64,000 nucleotides of DNA, taken from NCBI GenBank assembly GCA_025529335.1, contig JAMYHX010000043.1:1-64000 (forward strand), given 5' to 3'. Shown one piece after another: positions 44,301 to 59,300 of the stretch. The notes beneath the pieces were generated by a model. That model was not told the origin of the DNA. It saw only the letters and a program-made list of their open reading frames with translations, and did no database searches. The position numbers and the translations under genes were made by a program. The stretch comes from Rhizopus sp. PT2906. Its lineage: Eukaryota; Mucoromycota; Mucoromycetes; Mucorales; Rhizopodaceae. Positions within the stretch are counted from its first letter, which is position 1. Each line of letters starts with the position of its first letter.

Positions 44301-47300
44301 ATTTTCTTTTTTAGAGTTGGGTGAAGGATAACCAAGATCACGAGAAGAGGGTGGACGAGTAGTAGAAAGATTGGACCCTGATGTATTGCTTTGGCTGGTG
44401 CCTTGATAAAATGAGGCTGAGGAATCATCTGGTTTGATCGTCAATAGATTGGTCTGTGCGCTTAAGGAATGCATCATTTCTCTTTCCATCGTTTCAAAGG
44501 CAGAGGTGAATGTGAATTTACGATCTCGAATTTGAGCTTCAATCTTGATCTCTGTTTGACCAAAGTACATTTTGATAGTCATAAAGATGGGTTGACCCTT
44601 TTGGACATCTGGGAATTTTGGCATCTTGATAGGGAATCGAGCTACTTTAAACACTTGAGGATGTGTTGTCAATCGTGGAATAGGCCCATCACCGTCATAA
44701 GCAAACAAGTCTATTAAGAGGATATTAGTCAAGTGCATGTCAAGTTTATATATTAAATTACCTGTATCCGTATCGTTTGGATAAGCAATCATGAAGTTTT
44801 TGGATACACAATAATCTGCATTGATGGCTTGACCCTTTTGTACATAAACACTAAATCGTTGTTTACAGAATAATCGGTTATCATCCCCCTTAATGCACTG
44901 TTCAGGAGGATCGTATCGAGGGTCAAAGACCATGCGAGTTTCGAGACCATAGGTACGTCTGGATACACGTTCAGTCACCATACGAGGATTCAATCCGAAA
45001 TAGACTGCTCCACGAACGACAGCCAATTCACCACGAGGAGGCACACCGATGAATCCGACGCGAGATTGAAATTCGGCAAGAACACGTCGATAGAGGTATG
45101 TCGACTGACCGAATCCACCAACAAGGAAAATAGCATCTAATTTTGTCTTGGATTGTTGAACCTGTTCTTCTATCAGATCAATTACTTGGTTGATGACAGG
45201 CTCAAACACCCTTTGGCGCAATTCATGACATGGGATGTGAAGTGTACCATCTTCAATACCCGCATCTGGATCATCAGCACCTTCAATACCTAAAGCAGCA
45301 GGAAGCGCAAGGTATTGATCTTCATCCCCATCAAATTCAGGCTATATTTAAAGGAGCACACATTTAATTGAAGGGGAATATAACGGTTTTTTTATTATTC
45401 TCCTTACCTTAATGGTATCAATAAATGTTTCCATCATGGACTCCATAGCCGTATCACTAATCTTACCGTGATGGTAGAACCGATCCTTCAAGTACTCTCT
45501 CATACGAATATCCAAAAAGGTTGAACCACAAGAATCACCCGATCCTTTGGTTACTTCCTTTAATGCTCTTCTTTCTCCAGAATCATCAATTTCAAACACG
45601 ATCAAGTCAACGGTACCTCCACCAGCATCACAGATCAAGAATCGCTGTCCATGGCCGAGATTGAATTGGTCGCACTTCTTTTCACAATAGAGCGCAGCTG
45701 CTTCTGGCTCGCTGATCAGCATCAGTCGGCTGGGATGATCCCATCGATTGATAATACCGGCTCGAATGGCTGCCTCTCGCATCGTAGCCTTTGCTTGATC
45801 GCTCCACATGGCTGGTACCGTCAGACAATAACGGAACTTGCTCTGATCATAATTATTAGCGAACCCACGTTGAAGGTCTTTACAGACATGATTGTGAAAT
45901 GCCTCTAGGTAATCTGTAATGGCTTCAAGTGCTGTCAATCCATTAGGCAAAGGTGGTAAATTAAGATTCTCGTCTAATTGAAGTTTGAATCGAGACAAGA
46001 GTTGATCGTTATTGTTTCGTTTCATGGCCAACTTTTTTGCCTCTTGGCCCCAGGCAACGAGTTTAGTCGAACCGTTTCTATAGAGAGAAAGTGTCGGTGT
46101 CTTTGGATAAACATTTTGTTGCTTTGGCCTATCGAGAGTAAGTAGGTGACAAACAGTGTTTATGATATCTACCATTTTGTAATATCAATGATTTCATCAT
46201 TTCCGTCTTTTGAAAATGCATAACAACAACCAGAAAAAGTAGTTCCAAAATCTATTTTTATAATATATAATTAATACCATATTAAACGACGTACTTTGCC
46301 GTTAGTTACCTATGCCAATAACATAAGAATAATCTGAAGGGTCAAAAGGAGGTGTGTCCATAGACATTGTATATGTGTAAAGAAATAGAAAAGGCAGAAA
46401 AAGAAAGAAAAGTACAGGAAAAGAAGAAGAAAAAAAAGATTTATAATTTGTATGTGTTGTTCAGGAGCAGATATTCCAAATTTGTAGCCACTTAAAGATG
46501 GTTCCACAGGTAAGTCAATTTTTTTTTTTCTTTTTTCTGTTTGTTTTTATACAGTTGTTTTTACTCCCAACTTCAACACTTGATGTAGAAGCTTGGTTGA
46601 GTGTTCTCCTCAATAATTATTAGGTTATTTTGAGAGAAATGGTCTTGACAAACTTTCTTTTATCAAACATGCTAAATGATTTCGCATTTTCTTAGTTTAG
46701 CTCACTTTTGATGGATGACATTATGACCCAGACACGCACTCATGGTACATTTTTATTTAATAAGAACTTTACTCTTTGAATTAATTTGATATACCATATT
46801 TATGATGTTTTATATACAAATGAAAGCATGCTTACTTTTTTGTTGTTGTTGTTATGGAAACGGTTACCAGGTACCTGTAGATGACGAAATGAATGATTAT
46901 CTTGAATAGGCTTTCTTGTATTATAAACCAATCTGGATCTCCTACCTCTTTTTTTGAACTCCTATACAATGGTCATGTTTTCTATATTCGAAATCAAAAC
47001 TTACTTGTTCCTGAGAGGGGAGCCATTAGACATGCAGAACAGTGAGGTTATTTCCTATCAAGTTTAAAAAGATAAAACAAGATAGGATCATTAAAATGAG
47101 CTTTCTCATTTATCATTTATTATAATACATTGATATTTATCAATAAAAGATAATCAAATAGAGAATGGCCAACAATGGAAATGTTGATAAATAAACCAGC
47201 AAGATACATGACCATTTATGATTTTCTCCCCCTTCTCGCGCACCAGAATCTATCTTTTGAATGCTTTTTTTAGTTTGTTTCAATTTAAACAAAACTCTAA

Positions 47301-50300
47301 TAGAAGCTAAGCACAGGTCTGTCCTAATTATTCAAAGACTGATTTCTTTAAAAAAGCTGGTTTAAATCATTTTATTAACCTGAGTTTTAAATTGCTTTCT
47401 TTCACTCTTTCTTCCCTAAAATGAATAAGGTTAGGACAAACAATACAAAAAGTTTATTTTATTGTTGTTGTTAATAATAACAATATCAGCCAATTGATCC
47501 ACCCAAGAGAACAAGCAGTCTCTTGTCTTCTTCTAAGCGTGCATCTGTCAGTTCGTTTACAAGGACACTCAGTCGCTTAGGAAAAAGAAACTCAACGATT
47601 GAAGAAACCTCATTACCCTTTGAAGATGACCAAGAAGATCTCGAAGAATATGCAGAACCAAAGATACCAAACAAACTTACATCAGAATACTTTAGTAGAT
47701 ATGAGATAATGACTGAATTGTAAAAATTGTATATACCTGCCCCTATCATTATTCACTTATTATTATTATTATTAGTATCAATCTAAGAAACCCAAATCAT
47801 TGCCCCCTGGGTGTCTATGTGATGCCATCAGCAGAGGATCTCTATGGTATATAACACAAAAGGCATGATTGTTTAGATCTAATATTTTGCTACTTAGTAT
47901 GGCACGGTGTGTTATTCATACACAAAGGATATTATCGATCTGGCACATTTAGATTTTGTTTAAATATACCAAAGGATTACCCAAACAACCCACCTTCAGT
48001 TACTTTTTCCAAAGATGTCTTTCATCCTCTCGTAGATGACTATGGCAATGTTTGTATATCTCAACAATTTCCTAAATGGAGACCTTATCAAGATTATATA
48101 TTCCATGTACTTCATTATCTGAAAAATATGTTCAAGAAGGTCGTTCTGGATGGATTGAATGAAAAATATTGTTTAAACAAAGAATCATATAGACTGTAAG
48201 TAGAATAGTAGATGTTACTCAAATTGACGCAAAATGATAGATACCGCACAGACAAACCCATCTTTCATAAACTAGCACAACAATGTGCTCAACTGTCAAT
48301 AACAGAATCATTCTTATTCGAACATGTTCCAGAAGATAACATGATTCGGTTTTCACCTTTAAGTGAATCAAAATTTGATGAATTGAAAGCACAAATATTG
48401 AGCACTGCCACTGTAAGTTGACTATAAGTTCTCATCACCGTTTATTAAGTGTTTCTATATATATAGTCCATATCACCCTCTTCTCCTTTAAATGACGATT
48501 TAATATAATGTACAATAAACCTAATCTTGCTCAACTACGCCTTTTGATAGACGAGTAACCACCTTATTCTTGGATCCATGTGGAAATAGATCTCCCCAAG
48601 CTGCCTTTCTTGCATCTCGATAAGGCACTTTACCTTGAGACTTGGGGATCACCATGCGTTGAATTTCACCTAAAGATCTATTAACATCCTTGACTCTTTT
48701 TTTTTTTTAAATCTTTACCTTCTTTTGAACAAGTATCCAGTACGACATGTTTATTCTTTTTCAATGGAGGCTGTACTAATCTTGGCCAGCTATAAGCCTG
48801 TGTCTCCATATCGCTTTGTAGAGAAGGTCGTTTGCCTTTGCGAAGGATAACATAACTGTACTTTATATCCTCTATATTATTCTTTGCATGTTTTGTCTTC
48901 ATCAAGAATGATGGGCGTTGAACTCGTTGGGAATAGTGACACCACATCTGGTTTGGTTTGGATTCTGCCGAGAAGAGCATGGGACAAGGCTTATCATGCG
49001 AACACTATTTGAACAAGATCATTAGCAACAATCACAAAAAGGAAAATATATGCTTACAGGGGCAATAACATGGGCGTCTTGTTCATCTAAAATCCATTGT
49101 CTTGCTTTAGCAATATTTTGGAATCCTACAGGCGTGCCTCGATCCATCAGAATCTATATTCAAAAGAGAATTAGCTTCTCCTGCACGCTCATTTAGTTCA
49201 ATATGTCTTTTTACAAGAACATCGCCTGTTTGAGCCCAAAGTTGTTCCACGGTTGATTTCTGTAATGCCTCTGATGTGATATCTCCCAAGGTGAAAGCAC
49301 TTATCACAAGATCCGTCTTGGGTGCCTGATATATATTATTAACTTATTCTTCTTAAGAATATATATATCATCTTACCGTTGGATTATAAGAAAGGTATCG
49401 TTTAAATTCTATAGACTGACATTTATCCGTTTTTACAAATTCTATTCAAGAATTTATAAGTTATTCATATGTTCTCGTCTAACTGCTTACTTTCTAATTG
49501 TTCTGCAATATTCAACATGTGTTCTGATAAATCAACTGCTGTATACGCTTCTACATCAAATAATTGCTTTGCAGCCCTTTTGTGAATTAATGTCAGGTAC
49601 ATATTCATCGTGACTATAGGCTCCAACTTACCAAATAGCTGTACCAGGTCCTGTTCCAAAGTCAAGCATTGAATTAGGACTAAAGCTGGACACTCTATTT
49701 TTCAATTCCTTCAAGACATTGTAAATGGCTGCATAATTCCCAGACATGACACTAGCTGTATAAGCAACTGACTCTCTTGGTCCATACGTCAATTTGTGTG
49801 GCTCAACCGCTTCTTTTTCATTCTGAGGTAGTCTTCCTGAAGTTGATCGTAGAGCATCAAACAATCGAAGTGAATCAGTACGAATGAGTCGTTTGTCGGG
49901 ATAGTGTTCAATAATTTGATCTACTCCTTGAATCAACGATCGAGGTAGTTCTACACAGCCAATACGTTTACGTCCAAAGCTGGCTTCTTCTGAACCTCTT
50001 ACAACAGGTTCTGAATCAACTGAGACTTCTTGAACAGGGAAATCACTAGGAAAAAAAAAATTAGATCCTCTTTCGCCCCTGTGTGTGTAAGTAGATCTAT
50101 CAAGATTTACCCTTTTAAATCCAGATCAAACGTCTGTAACTGTTGTTGATTCAATACAATAGCTCTTTCAGTTTTGACAGAGTAATTTCGTTTAATTGAC
50201 TGTCTTAAAAGTTGTCTAGTGATCATAATGTAAGTAATATATAAAAAGAGAAAGAAGAAAAAAAAAAAAGATTTTGAGCTATGCGCCAGTCAAAAATCCC

Positions 50301-53300
50301 GCGCAGTTGTTATTTTGCTGTGTGTCAGAATGAATATATATGTATACTACAACTCAAAAGATTGCTTGTAAAAAAGGTAAATGTATGAATGCGTGTTTTA
50401 TTTCTAAAAGTGATGATGACATATATATATTTTTATTCTATACTTGAAGAGAAAGGTGCTGGATCTTCTTCCTCTACAATAGGTGATAGCAGGCCAGATG
50501 GACTCTTTCTATCTAATCTACTCAACCTCAGTGTGTCTACAGAGGGTAGAGAACTATACACCTTTTTGACCCATTCATTTTCTATCCTAAAGATTACCCA
50601 AAGCCATCTTCTGAATATCTCCATCAGTTCCAACAAAAAGATACTAGCATCCAACTGTCGAATGAGTAGATGCGAACAGAGTTTAAAGCTCCATGTGATG
50701 CGTAATAGGAAATCAATAAATATAGCCAAGGCGTAGTAAACTGGTTGTGAAAAAAAGAGCTGTTTTCTAAAGTGAATTGTCGGTTGCTGCTGTTGTTGTT
50801 GTTTGGTAAACGTGATGAGATTCCAATCCATGGATACATCCCACCAGAATGAATACATTGAATTAATAAATACAAAAATGACCCTATTTTATATACAAAG
50901 TAAGAACTACATAATTGTTTCTTTTTTTTTTTGTAACTTACCAGAATCTAAAGACATGTATCTCATTTAGATACCATGAGTTTGGTACTTGTCCTGACTC
51001 AGCGATATACATGTTGGCTTTCTTTTGAATGGCTGAAAAGATAATGGCAGGTATTGAAGTAGCATATTTTAGCGCATTATATAAATGTCTCTGTTCTCTT
51101 GTTTCTATATATTCTGAAATACATTGTCGTAATCGGATCAAATAAGGAACACTGAAATAGGGTTAATAAATTTTTTGGCAAATACTCTATGCTATATATA
51201 TACCTTATGATGAATGGCACAACCATATCCTTATAGTATATGCTCTCTGTTGTATCCAAGAAATAAGTCGAAGGATACCCTGTGACCATGACACAGACTG
51301 CAATGAATAGATCACCAAATACATTAGAGAAACTAGTCAACATATCTGCCAAGATTATATCTGAGAAAAAGACAGGTGCACGTAAATTAAGCGTAAATAT
51401 CCTCTTTAACATTCTATCGTATCATCAATAGTCTATTACTATTATTATTGGTGAGCAGCTTTACCTAATAAAGCGTGTGCGCTCCTTTTTATAGAATTGA
51501 CTGGGCCACAATAAGAGAATGAGAGCAAGGATGTATGGAATGATGGCATTAAAAGGTGATGGATTGTACAAGTAATGGGAGACAAGGCATAAAGAGACGA
51601 TCAAAGACAAGATCCCGGATAAATAGAATATAGGAGTATATAAAGGTGAGTGTTTTTCGTTATTTAATTGTAATATTGAATTCGTGTCTATGCCACATTT
51701 CGCTAGGATGAATAGATCTAGAGCCCATCCCCATAAGCCTATTGAAAATAGTACAATAGGTCTATAAGTTATGGGTAAGAGGGTATCATCCATTATCTGA
51801 TGAATAAATAAAAAAAAAAGAGGAGAGGGAAAAATAAAAAGAAAAAGGGCCAAGTACAAGTTACACCCTTTTCTATCGCACTTTAAAAAAGTTAATAAAT
51901 GTCATTTTTAGTTGTTGTTCACAATATGCATATTGCCTGTGGTATAACACCCTTTTTATTGTTTGTCTTTATGGAATCTTTCGCTATCAATGCATATTTC
52001 ACAAATTCAATCCAAATACCAGAAAGCCCCAACGTTGACAATAAATACCCACAAAATGAATACTCAAAGTCTTTGTTGCATTATATGTAACTATGCCTAT
52101 TATTAATATCAACGACCATCTCACCACCCGCATCGCTCCTGAATATGATGACGAAATTGCCACCATTTGCTTTGTTAACGAGGCAAGGTTTGAAGAGTGG
52201 TTCAGCAATATCGCACAAAAACATGCCAACTGGAACCTTCACCAAAGCTGGACTAACGAAAAAAGCAAAACCTTTTCTTGATACCGTAATTTTCTTCATA
52301 ATACCACATAAAATGGACGCATTTGATAGAATGTTTTTTTTTTTTTACTTGTTGTTTTATTACTTTCTGTTGACTTGATCCAGTACGTTTCCATTCATTC
52401 GCTGATATATCAAATGCATCTTTTTCATATGATGTTTGTATCAACATACCCACTTCCATATGAACGTTGATTTATCAAGAAGCTGTTATTTTTAAACTGA
52501 GTTGACCACATTCTGTTGAGATTGAAGTATATAAAAAGTAAAATGACTTTGGTTTGCTTGATCACTTGATGGTTACAAGCTATTACTTGTTTATGCACGT
52601 TTGATTGTTTTCTCCCTTAGTTGAATTCGTAAAGAATAACCCAAGGATTAGAAAAAGAAGATTTGCTTAATATAAATATTCATATTTTATTAGCAATATA
52701 TTATATCAAGGTGTAACAGATCTAATAGTAACATTAGGTTCAACTCTAGATATTGCATTTATGTACTGAATGGTAGTGTGGATACTACAACTGTGAGTTC
52801 TCTGTCGGTATTGTTCCCAGTTCTCAAAATGACCTATCCTACACAATGAAAGTATTTTAGTTGGCCATTATTCAGCTGGGCAAAAGTATGATTATTTTAT
52901 TATCATTATGTTTTTTTTGGGGGGAATTGCTAGGGACACGCAGTTCTGGTCTTCGCTATTTCTTCGCACTGCTTCTCAAAATATAAATTTGCCATAAGTG
53001 GTCTTTTTTGATCAACTGACAATATAAAACAAGAATAAATACATCCTATAATAAGGTAAAAAAAAACATTCTGCAAGCTGGTTTACTATATTCACAGTGC
53101 TTAACCATCATAGTACCCTTTAAAGTTATATACAGGTTACGGAAAAAAAAACTACAGCAAATATCAGAAGTGGGATATGATTCAGTTCACGAAAAAAAAA
53201 ATGATGGCATATGGTGCTAAACTATTATTACAACATACTTTAATGATAACGTATTGAGATAACTGTTGAATATCGATATTGAATCAATAATACAAGTATA

Positions 53301-56300
53301 AGCAAGTTATGCATTAACACTGATCTTTATACTTGTAGGACGATGCTGTCTGGCGTATAACATTTTAAAAAAGATTCTAGATGAAGATGAAGTTACTTGA
53401 AAAAGATAACCTAATACAACACGAGGGCCTTTTTAAGTGAGAATAAACAGATATTTAATGATATCACTCAAAGGTAAATGCACTGATATACTCTTGTCAA
53501 TGTCATGTGTTCTTATTCTAATACACACTTGTTAGAAAGCATTCAAACGAAATACCGTCAGAATTTTACATTCAATTAAGCAAGTTTATTCACTGATAAT
53601 AACGACAAGATTTATTTAATGAACACCAATTTCTTCTCTCATAAAGGCATCAGAAGAAGGCTCACGTCCAAGGAAAGCCTTGAGTGAGTCCATACCATCC
53701 CTTATAATAGACAAGTATGAGAATTTTGTATAAATGAATTGATGCTATTGACTTACCTGCTGCTTCCCTTTTCAAGAATCTCTTTACGATACTGATAACC
53801 AGCTTCAGGAGAAAGCGTATTCTTTTCAAACTTGCTATAAAACATATCACTAGAGAATACCTTTGACCAAAGATAACCATAATAACCAGAATCATAACCA
53901 CCCATGAGATGTCTAACAGATGTATAAATAAGCTGTGGTGTTGTTTTCTTATATATGTATATCTTACCCAAATGCAGCTTGGCCATATGTATCCTATTGT
54001 TTCACAGAATCAGTACATGTCTTCCTTCGCTTATAATATTTACCTTTGGTGCTTCAATCAATGAAATCTTTTTGCGCAAGTCATTGTAAAGCTTGGTAGA
54101 ATCAAGGTTTTCGTCTATTCATGGTTAATACATGTGTATTCCTGCACGCCAATACTTAAGTTACCTTCAGAAGTATGAAGTGTCATATCGAAAATGCCAA
54201 AGAACAACTGACGCAGGTTCTGTATGGCGGCATCCACGTTCTTGGCCTTGACAATACGTTGAATAATCTCGTCTGGGATAGGTTCACCTGTTTCAAAGTG
54301 AGCGCTAATGTGTTTGAGAGACTTGGGGTCGTAGCACCAGTTTTCCAACATCTAAAAAAAAAACATTAAAACTATCTGGCCCAATCTGATGAATCGTAAA
54401 TTTTACCTGGGAAGGAGCTTCAACAAAGTCACCTTCAACGGATGTACCATGGAATCTAGCATACTTTGTTCGACTACACAAATGATGCATCACATGGCCT
54501 AATTCATGGAATAGAGTAACAACTTCATCGTGCTTTAATAATGAGGGCTTATCGGCAGTACTAGGAAAAAAAATAGAAGTTAGATAAATAAATAAGCTAC
54601 ATCAAGATGATTACGGTTTGGTGAAGTTGGCAACCATAGCAGCAATAGGTGCAACACGTTCACCATTAGTTGCAATATAAGAAGGTTGAAGAGGAAAGCA
54701 AGCAGCGTGAGGATCTGTAGCGAATAAGTAACATGTCTTTGTTTTAAAATGATATCTTACATTTGTTGTCACGAGGGAACAAGTCAAGGTACATGTATCC
54801 AGAGAAGCTTTGATCTTCAACTGCGTCCCAGCATTCAAAGAGTTGAACATCAGGGTGCCAGACAACTGCCTTTTCAGCAGGGACCTTTACAAACTTGAGA
54901 CCCAATACCTTTTCGTAAATCTCCAACATTTCTAAAAAGAGGTCGATGAGATATGCGCGTACATGAATAAATAAAACTTGGTTTATACTTTGAATAGTGT
55001 TTTCTAAGCTAAAGTATTTCTTTATCTGTTCTTGATCCACAGCATAATCAGTTTCAAGCAGGATACGCTCATAGTAACTGGTATCCCAACTGTTTAGTTC
55101 ACCGTCAAATGGCTCCCCACGAGCTTCTTTCTCGACCTAATAAACAACCTATGAAACGCCTGTCTCTTTGGAAGGATGTTGCATTTACCTTTTTAAGTCC
55201 CTTAAGACGTTCAATCTCTTGTTGACCAGGTTCTCTTAATTTACTGACCAAATCATTCAGGAACTAGACATAATAATCAGATGATCCCTCCTTTTCACTT
55301 GTTTCTCCTTTTGTATTTCTTACTGATTCAACAGCTTCTACAGTCTTTGCCATCTTGACGTCAAGAACAAAAGCAGCATGGTTCTTAAAGCCTAATAACT
55401 TTGCAGCTTGTCTACGAATCTTGACAGCTTGTTCCATCAAAGGAACATTTTCCTTGTTACGACAAGTGTAGGCAATGTTGTATCGCTTTCTTGTCTCTTC
55501 ATTTTTACATAGCTTCATTACTGCATTTTTTTTTTACATTAGAGGTGATAATTTCTTAATTTGGAAATATACTACAAACCTGGAAGATAATCTAAATGGT
55601 AGGAAATGCGCTACATTAGTGCAACATTCATCAAGCGAGGGATAGATAACGTACCGGGATACCTAAGAAGAAGAGAAATGAGTGACATGTAATAAGTGAA
55701 GCACTAAAGACTTACTTCATTGTTAAAACATATTTTGTTACTCCATTTTCTTCAGTTGTCTTTAAACCACCTAAAAAGAAGTTTAATACTGTTTCTTTCT
55801 TTTGAAAAAATGACAAACTTGCCTAAAAAGTCATCATCAAGTCCTTCCAGTTCTTCCTATAAAGAAAAAAAAAGACGAGTTAAGAAACATACAGACTGTT
55901 GTATGCAAATTGGTTTACTTTGGTAAACGTGATAGCTTTCAAAAGAGTTAGCATGATCAAGAAAAACATAAAGACTTACTTACTGCTATTTTCACGAGCA
56001 TAGTTCTTGTTGAATTCAATACAGAGTTCACTCAAGTTCTTACGGAGTTTCTTTAATTCATCACGTTGTTCTTGACCAAGATGAAGTCCGTTACGACGGA
56101 AGTTTTGTTCCATCTTTTGAAGCATACGAGCATCCTCGGCATCAAGTTGATCCAAATCCGTCTTGGAAATAAAGCTTTGAACAACAGTATAAAGATCGTG
56201 ACGCATACTTTGTTCAATGTAGAATTGGTCTACTTTTGTTTCTGCTTCGACTGAAGCCTCACGAATGGCAGCATCAGGAGAGAACTGACTAAGTGAGCTA

Positions 56301-59300
56301 ACGAGTTGTGCCTTGCCTAAAAGAAATACGCGTTAAAAAGTTGTAAACATAATGTAGCATGATGTTACCAGATAATTCATTTGAAATACGAGCCAAAGGG
56401 ACAACAATGTTTTCATACGTTTGTTCTTCTGGTTTCAAAGCAGCAACTTGGTCATTAACAGCTAATTCTGCTGCAATGATCTCGTCTGTAATCTGAGCAA
56501 CTTGTTCAGCGGTAATACCGAAGTCAAGGGCAGGTGGAGGGGCAGTCTTGGTCATGTTAATAATTAAAAAAGAAAAAGGAAAAAAGAAGAAAAAAAAAAG
56601 GGAATATACGTATTTTATACACAAATTTCAATCGCGTTTCTATTGGTGTATATTTCGAGCTGACTGGCATAAAATTTTAATAAGGTACACACACATATAT
56701 TATAATACAAGCAGTAAATATGGATCTAAATTACAATTTTATTTACTGTTCTACTTGTTCATCACTCTGACTGGGAGAATCACCATCCTGCAAAGTCAGA
56801 TCTCCTGTCTTTTGAGACAAGTACTGTTCATTCTCCAGACGTTCACGCTCTCGTTCAGTCTCTTCACGATCATATTGTGAAAAGTCAATAGCATCCTCTT
56901 CATCGTCATAGGCTTGGGCAAGAGTAGGATTAAAGTCGAATAGATCTCTACCAGACATACCCTGTGATCGACCGGCTTTCATACGAGTTTCCTTTTGCTT
57001 ACGAGCAGCACTTTCCTCGGCTTCCTTCTTTTCTACTCTGTTCTTCTTCCATTGTTCAAAGCTTTCAAGTGTGACAGGTGTCAAGTTGGGTCCAAGTTTA
57101 TGGCGCTATATATTATTTTGTAAAAGGGTTTTTTGTCACTATGTCTTGATTCTTATTACCTCGATTTCTAAAAATTCTTCAAGAGAAATCTCTTCCTTGT
57201 CATCCTCTTTAGACTGCTTTGACTTGAGAACGAAACCAGGTGGAAGAGCGTGCCTGTATTTACAAGTGTTACCACCATTAGGACATTCCCAGAACCAACC
57301 GTATTTATTTGTCTCGATAGCCTCCAAAAAGTATTTGCATACAATATCTGTAGGTGGTTGCTTTCCAGATTTACTCTTTACTACTTCTTCCAATTTTTGT
57401 TGGTCCCATTTATCCATTGTATCTATCGACAACATATATGAGTTGATATGTTTTTGTTTGACGCTTTTATTACCTTCGGCTCGGTCATCCGTATACAAGT
57501 CTTTCTTCTCAACCTTACGACCCACATTCAAATCGTGAGAAAATTTACACTTGGAACCTTTTTCACAGTGTCCTCCTTTAAAGTAAATACAGAGTACTGT
57601 CTTGGGATCAGTTCCGAATGGTACCTTTTGAGGCACTTGAACCGGTTTAAACAATTCTGCAAATTCATCACGCTTTTGTTTCTCAAGTTCTTTTTTATCC
57701 TTCTTGCCCTAGAAGGAATGGTGAGCAAGTGTATTCTTTTTAGAGATGCCATGTATACCCCCGCTCGTTGGTCAGCGCCTTTAGCTTGATTCTGAACTTG
57801 CTGAATATAACGCTGGACCTTGGCTGATTTGTTTTTATTTTTCATACCAAAAGTCTTATCTTCGATAGCCTTTTGCTTTTTTTGCTTTTCAGCCTTTGTC
57901 TGTTGCTTCTTGGGAGGCATCTCTTTACTGTTGAAGGGTTGTCTAGCAGCAAAAAAAAAAAAGAAGAAGAAAATTTTATTTCCATGGCAATAGATCGAAA
58001 AAAAACTGTGACTTGTAGAACACACAAATAAGGAAACAGACAGCCAACTGATTGAATACTTCTTTAAATGTTTATTTACTTGTATTGCTGCGGTTCAAAG
58101 GTATCCATGACGTTTATTGGTTAAACATCATTTGCATGTATATATGCGTGTACTATGACAAAAAATACTTGTCTATATTATATTATTTGGTATCATTGTT
58201 TGGTAACGGTTGATTTCTTTTGCTGCTGTTCTGCTGCAGCACGAGCAATGATTCTTTCTATTTCAGATCGACGCTCGGCCGCTTTAACTCTCTCTTGTTC
58301 CAGGTTATAATAATGTCTTAGCAAGAGTGCACTTGCTATGGTTACACCACCCAAGACTACCATGACAACCATCATGTAAATATTTGAGAAATAAACGACA
58401 TCATCCACATCATCCAAGGTATTCAACAGCATCACGCGCACTAAAAACTCACTGACAAGACCAAGTCCCCAAATGCCGGTGATAGCGCGAAAGAAGTTTC
58501 GGAAGGTACCATAATGCTCCCAAAACCAGTCCCAGTGCTCCCGTACGGTGTTGGCACTCATACTACTGGAAATGGCAATTTGACGAGCGACATAAAACAT
58601 AAAAGGGCGCAAGATGTGATATCTCCAGCGCAGAGGGAACATAGTGATCAAGAGCATCAGTCCCATAGCCAAGGTCATTGCAGACTCTCGAAGCAAGTAA
58701 AGTTTAGGATCAGATTGAACAAAAGCCAAGAGAGCGGAGACAGCAAAACCCAATAGCATTAAAACGCCCATCATGTCCACCTTACGTTCTCGGTAAGCTT
58801 TGATGATGACCATAAGGGCTGTAGGAACACCGGCTAATAATAAGGCTAGTAAAGGAGAGACAAAGTTTCGTAACACATAGTAAATGATGATTGGCACGAC
58901 GAGTTCAAACAGCATATGCATAGCCATACTAAAGAAGGCTCGTAGAATAGATCGTCGATTGGGAATAGAAGACTTGAAGAAGGTAGGTACTCTTTGAACT
59001 CCTCGAGGCGGCTTCTGTTGACTCAACAGTGGCGTCGTAACATTGCTACTACTTGATTGTCGACTCATTCAAAACAAAATAAAGGGAGAAAGAAAAAAAA
59101 AGGCACAATTTGTATGTCAGCCTTTTTTTATGCGGTCATTTAATAAAACTTTTTTATGTAAACACCTCTCTTTTTTTTTTTGTACGCAATAATCAGCAAC
59201 ATGGCCGGCACTAAAAGAAAAGCAGAAACAGAAATTCCAATCATGGATGAGAATGATTTATTGAAAATCACACCTTTAGGAGCTGGTAATGAAGTAGGAC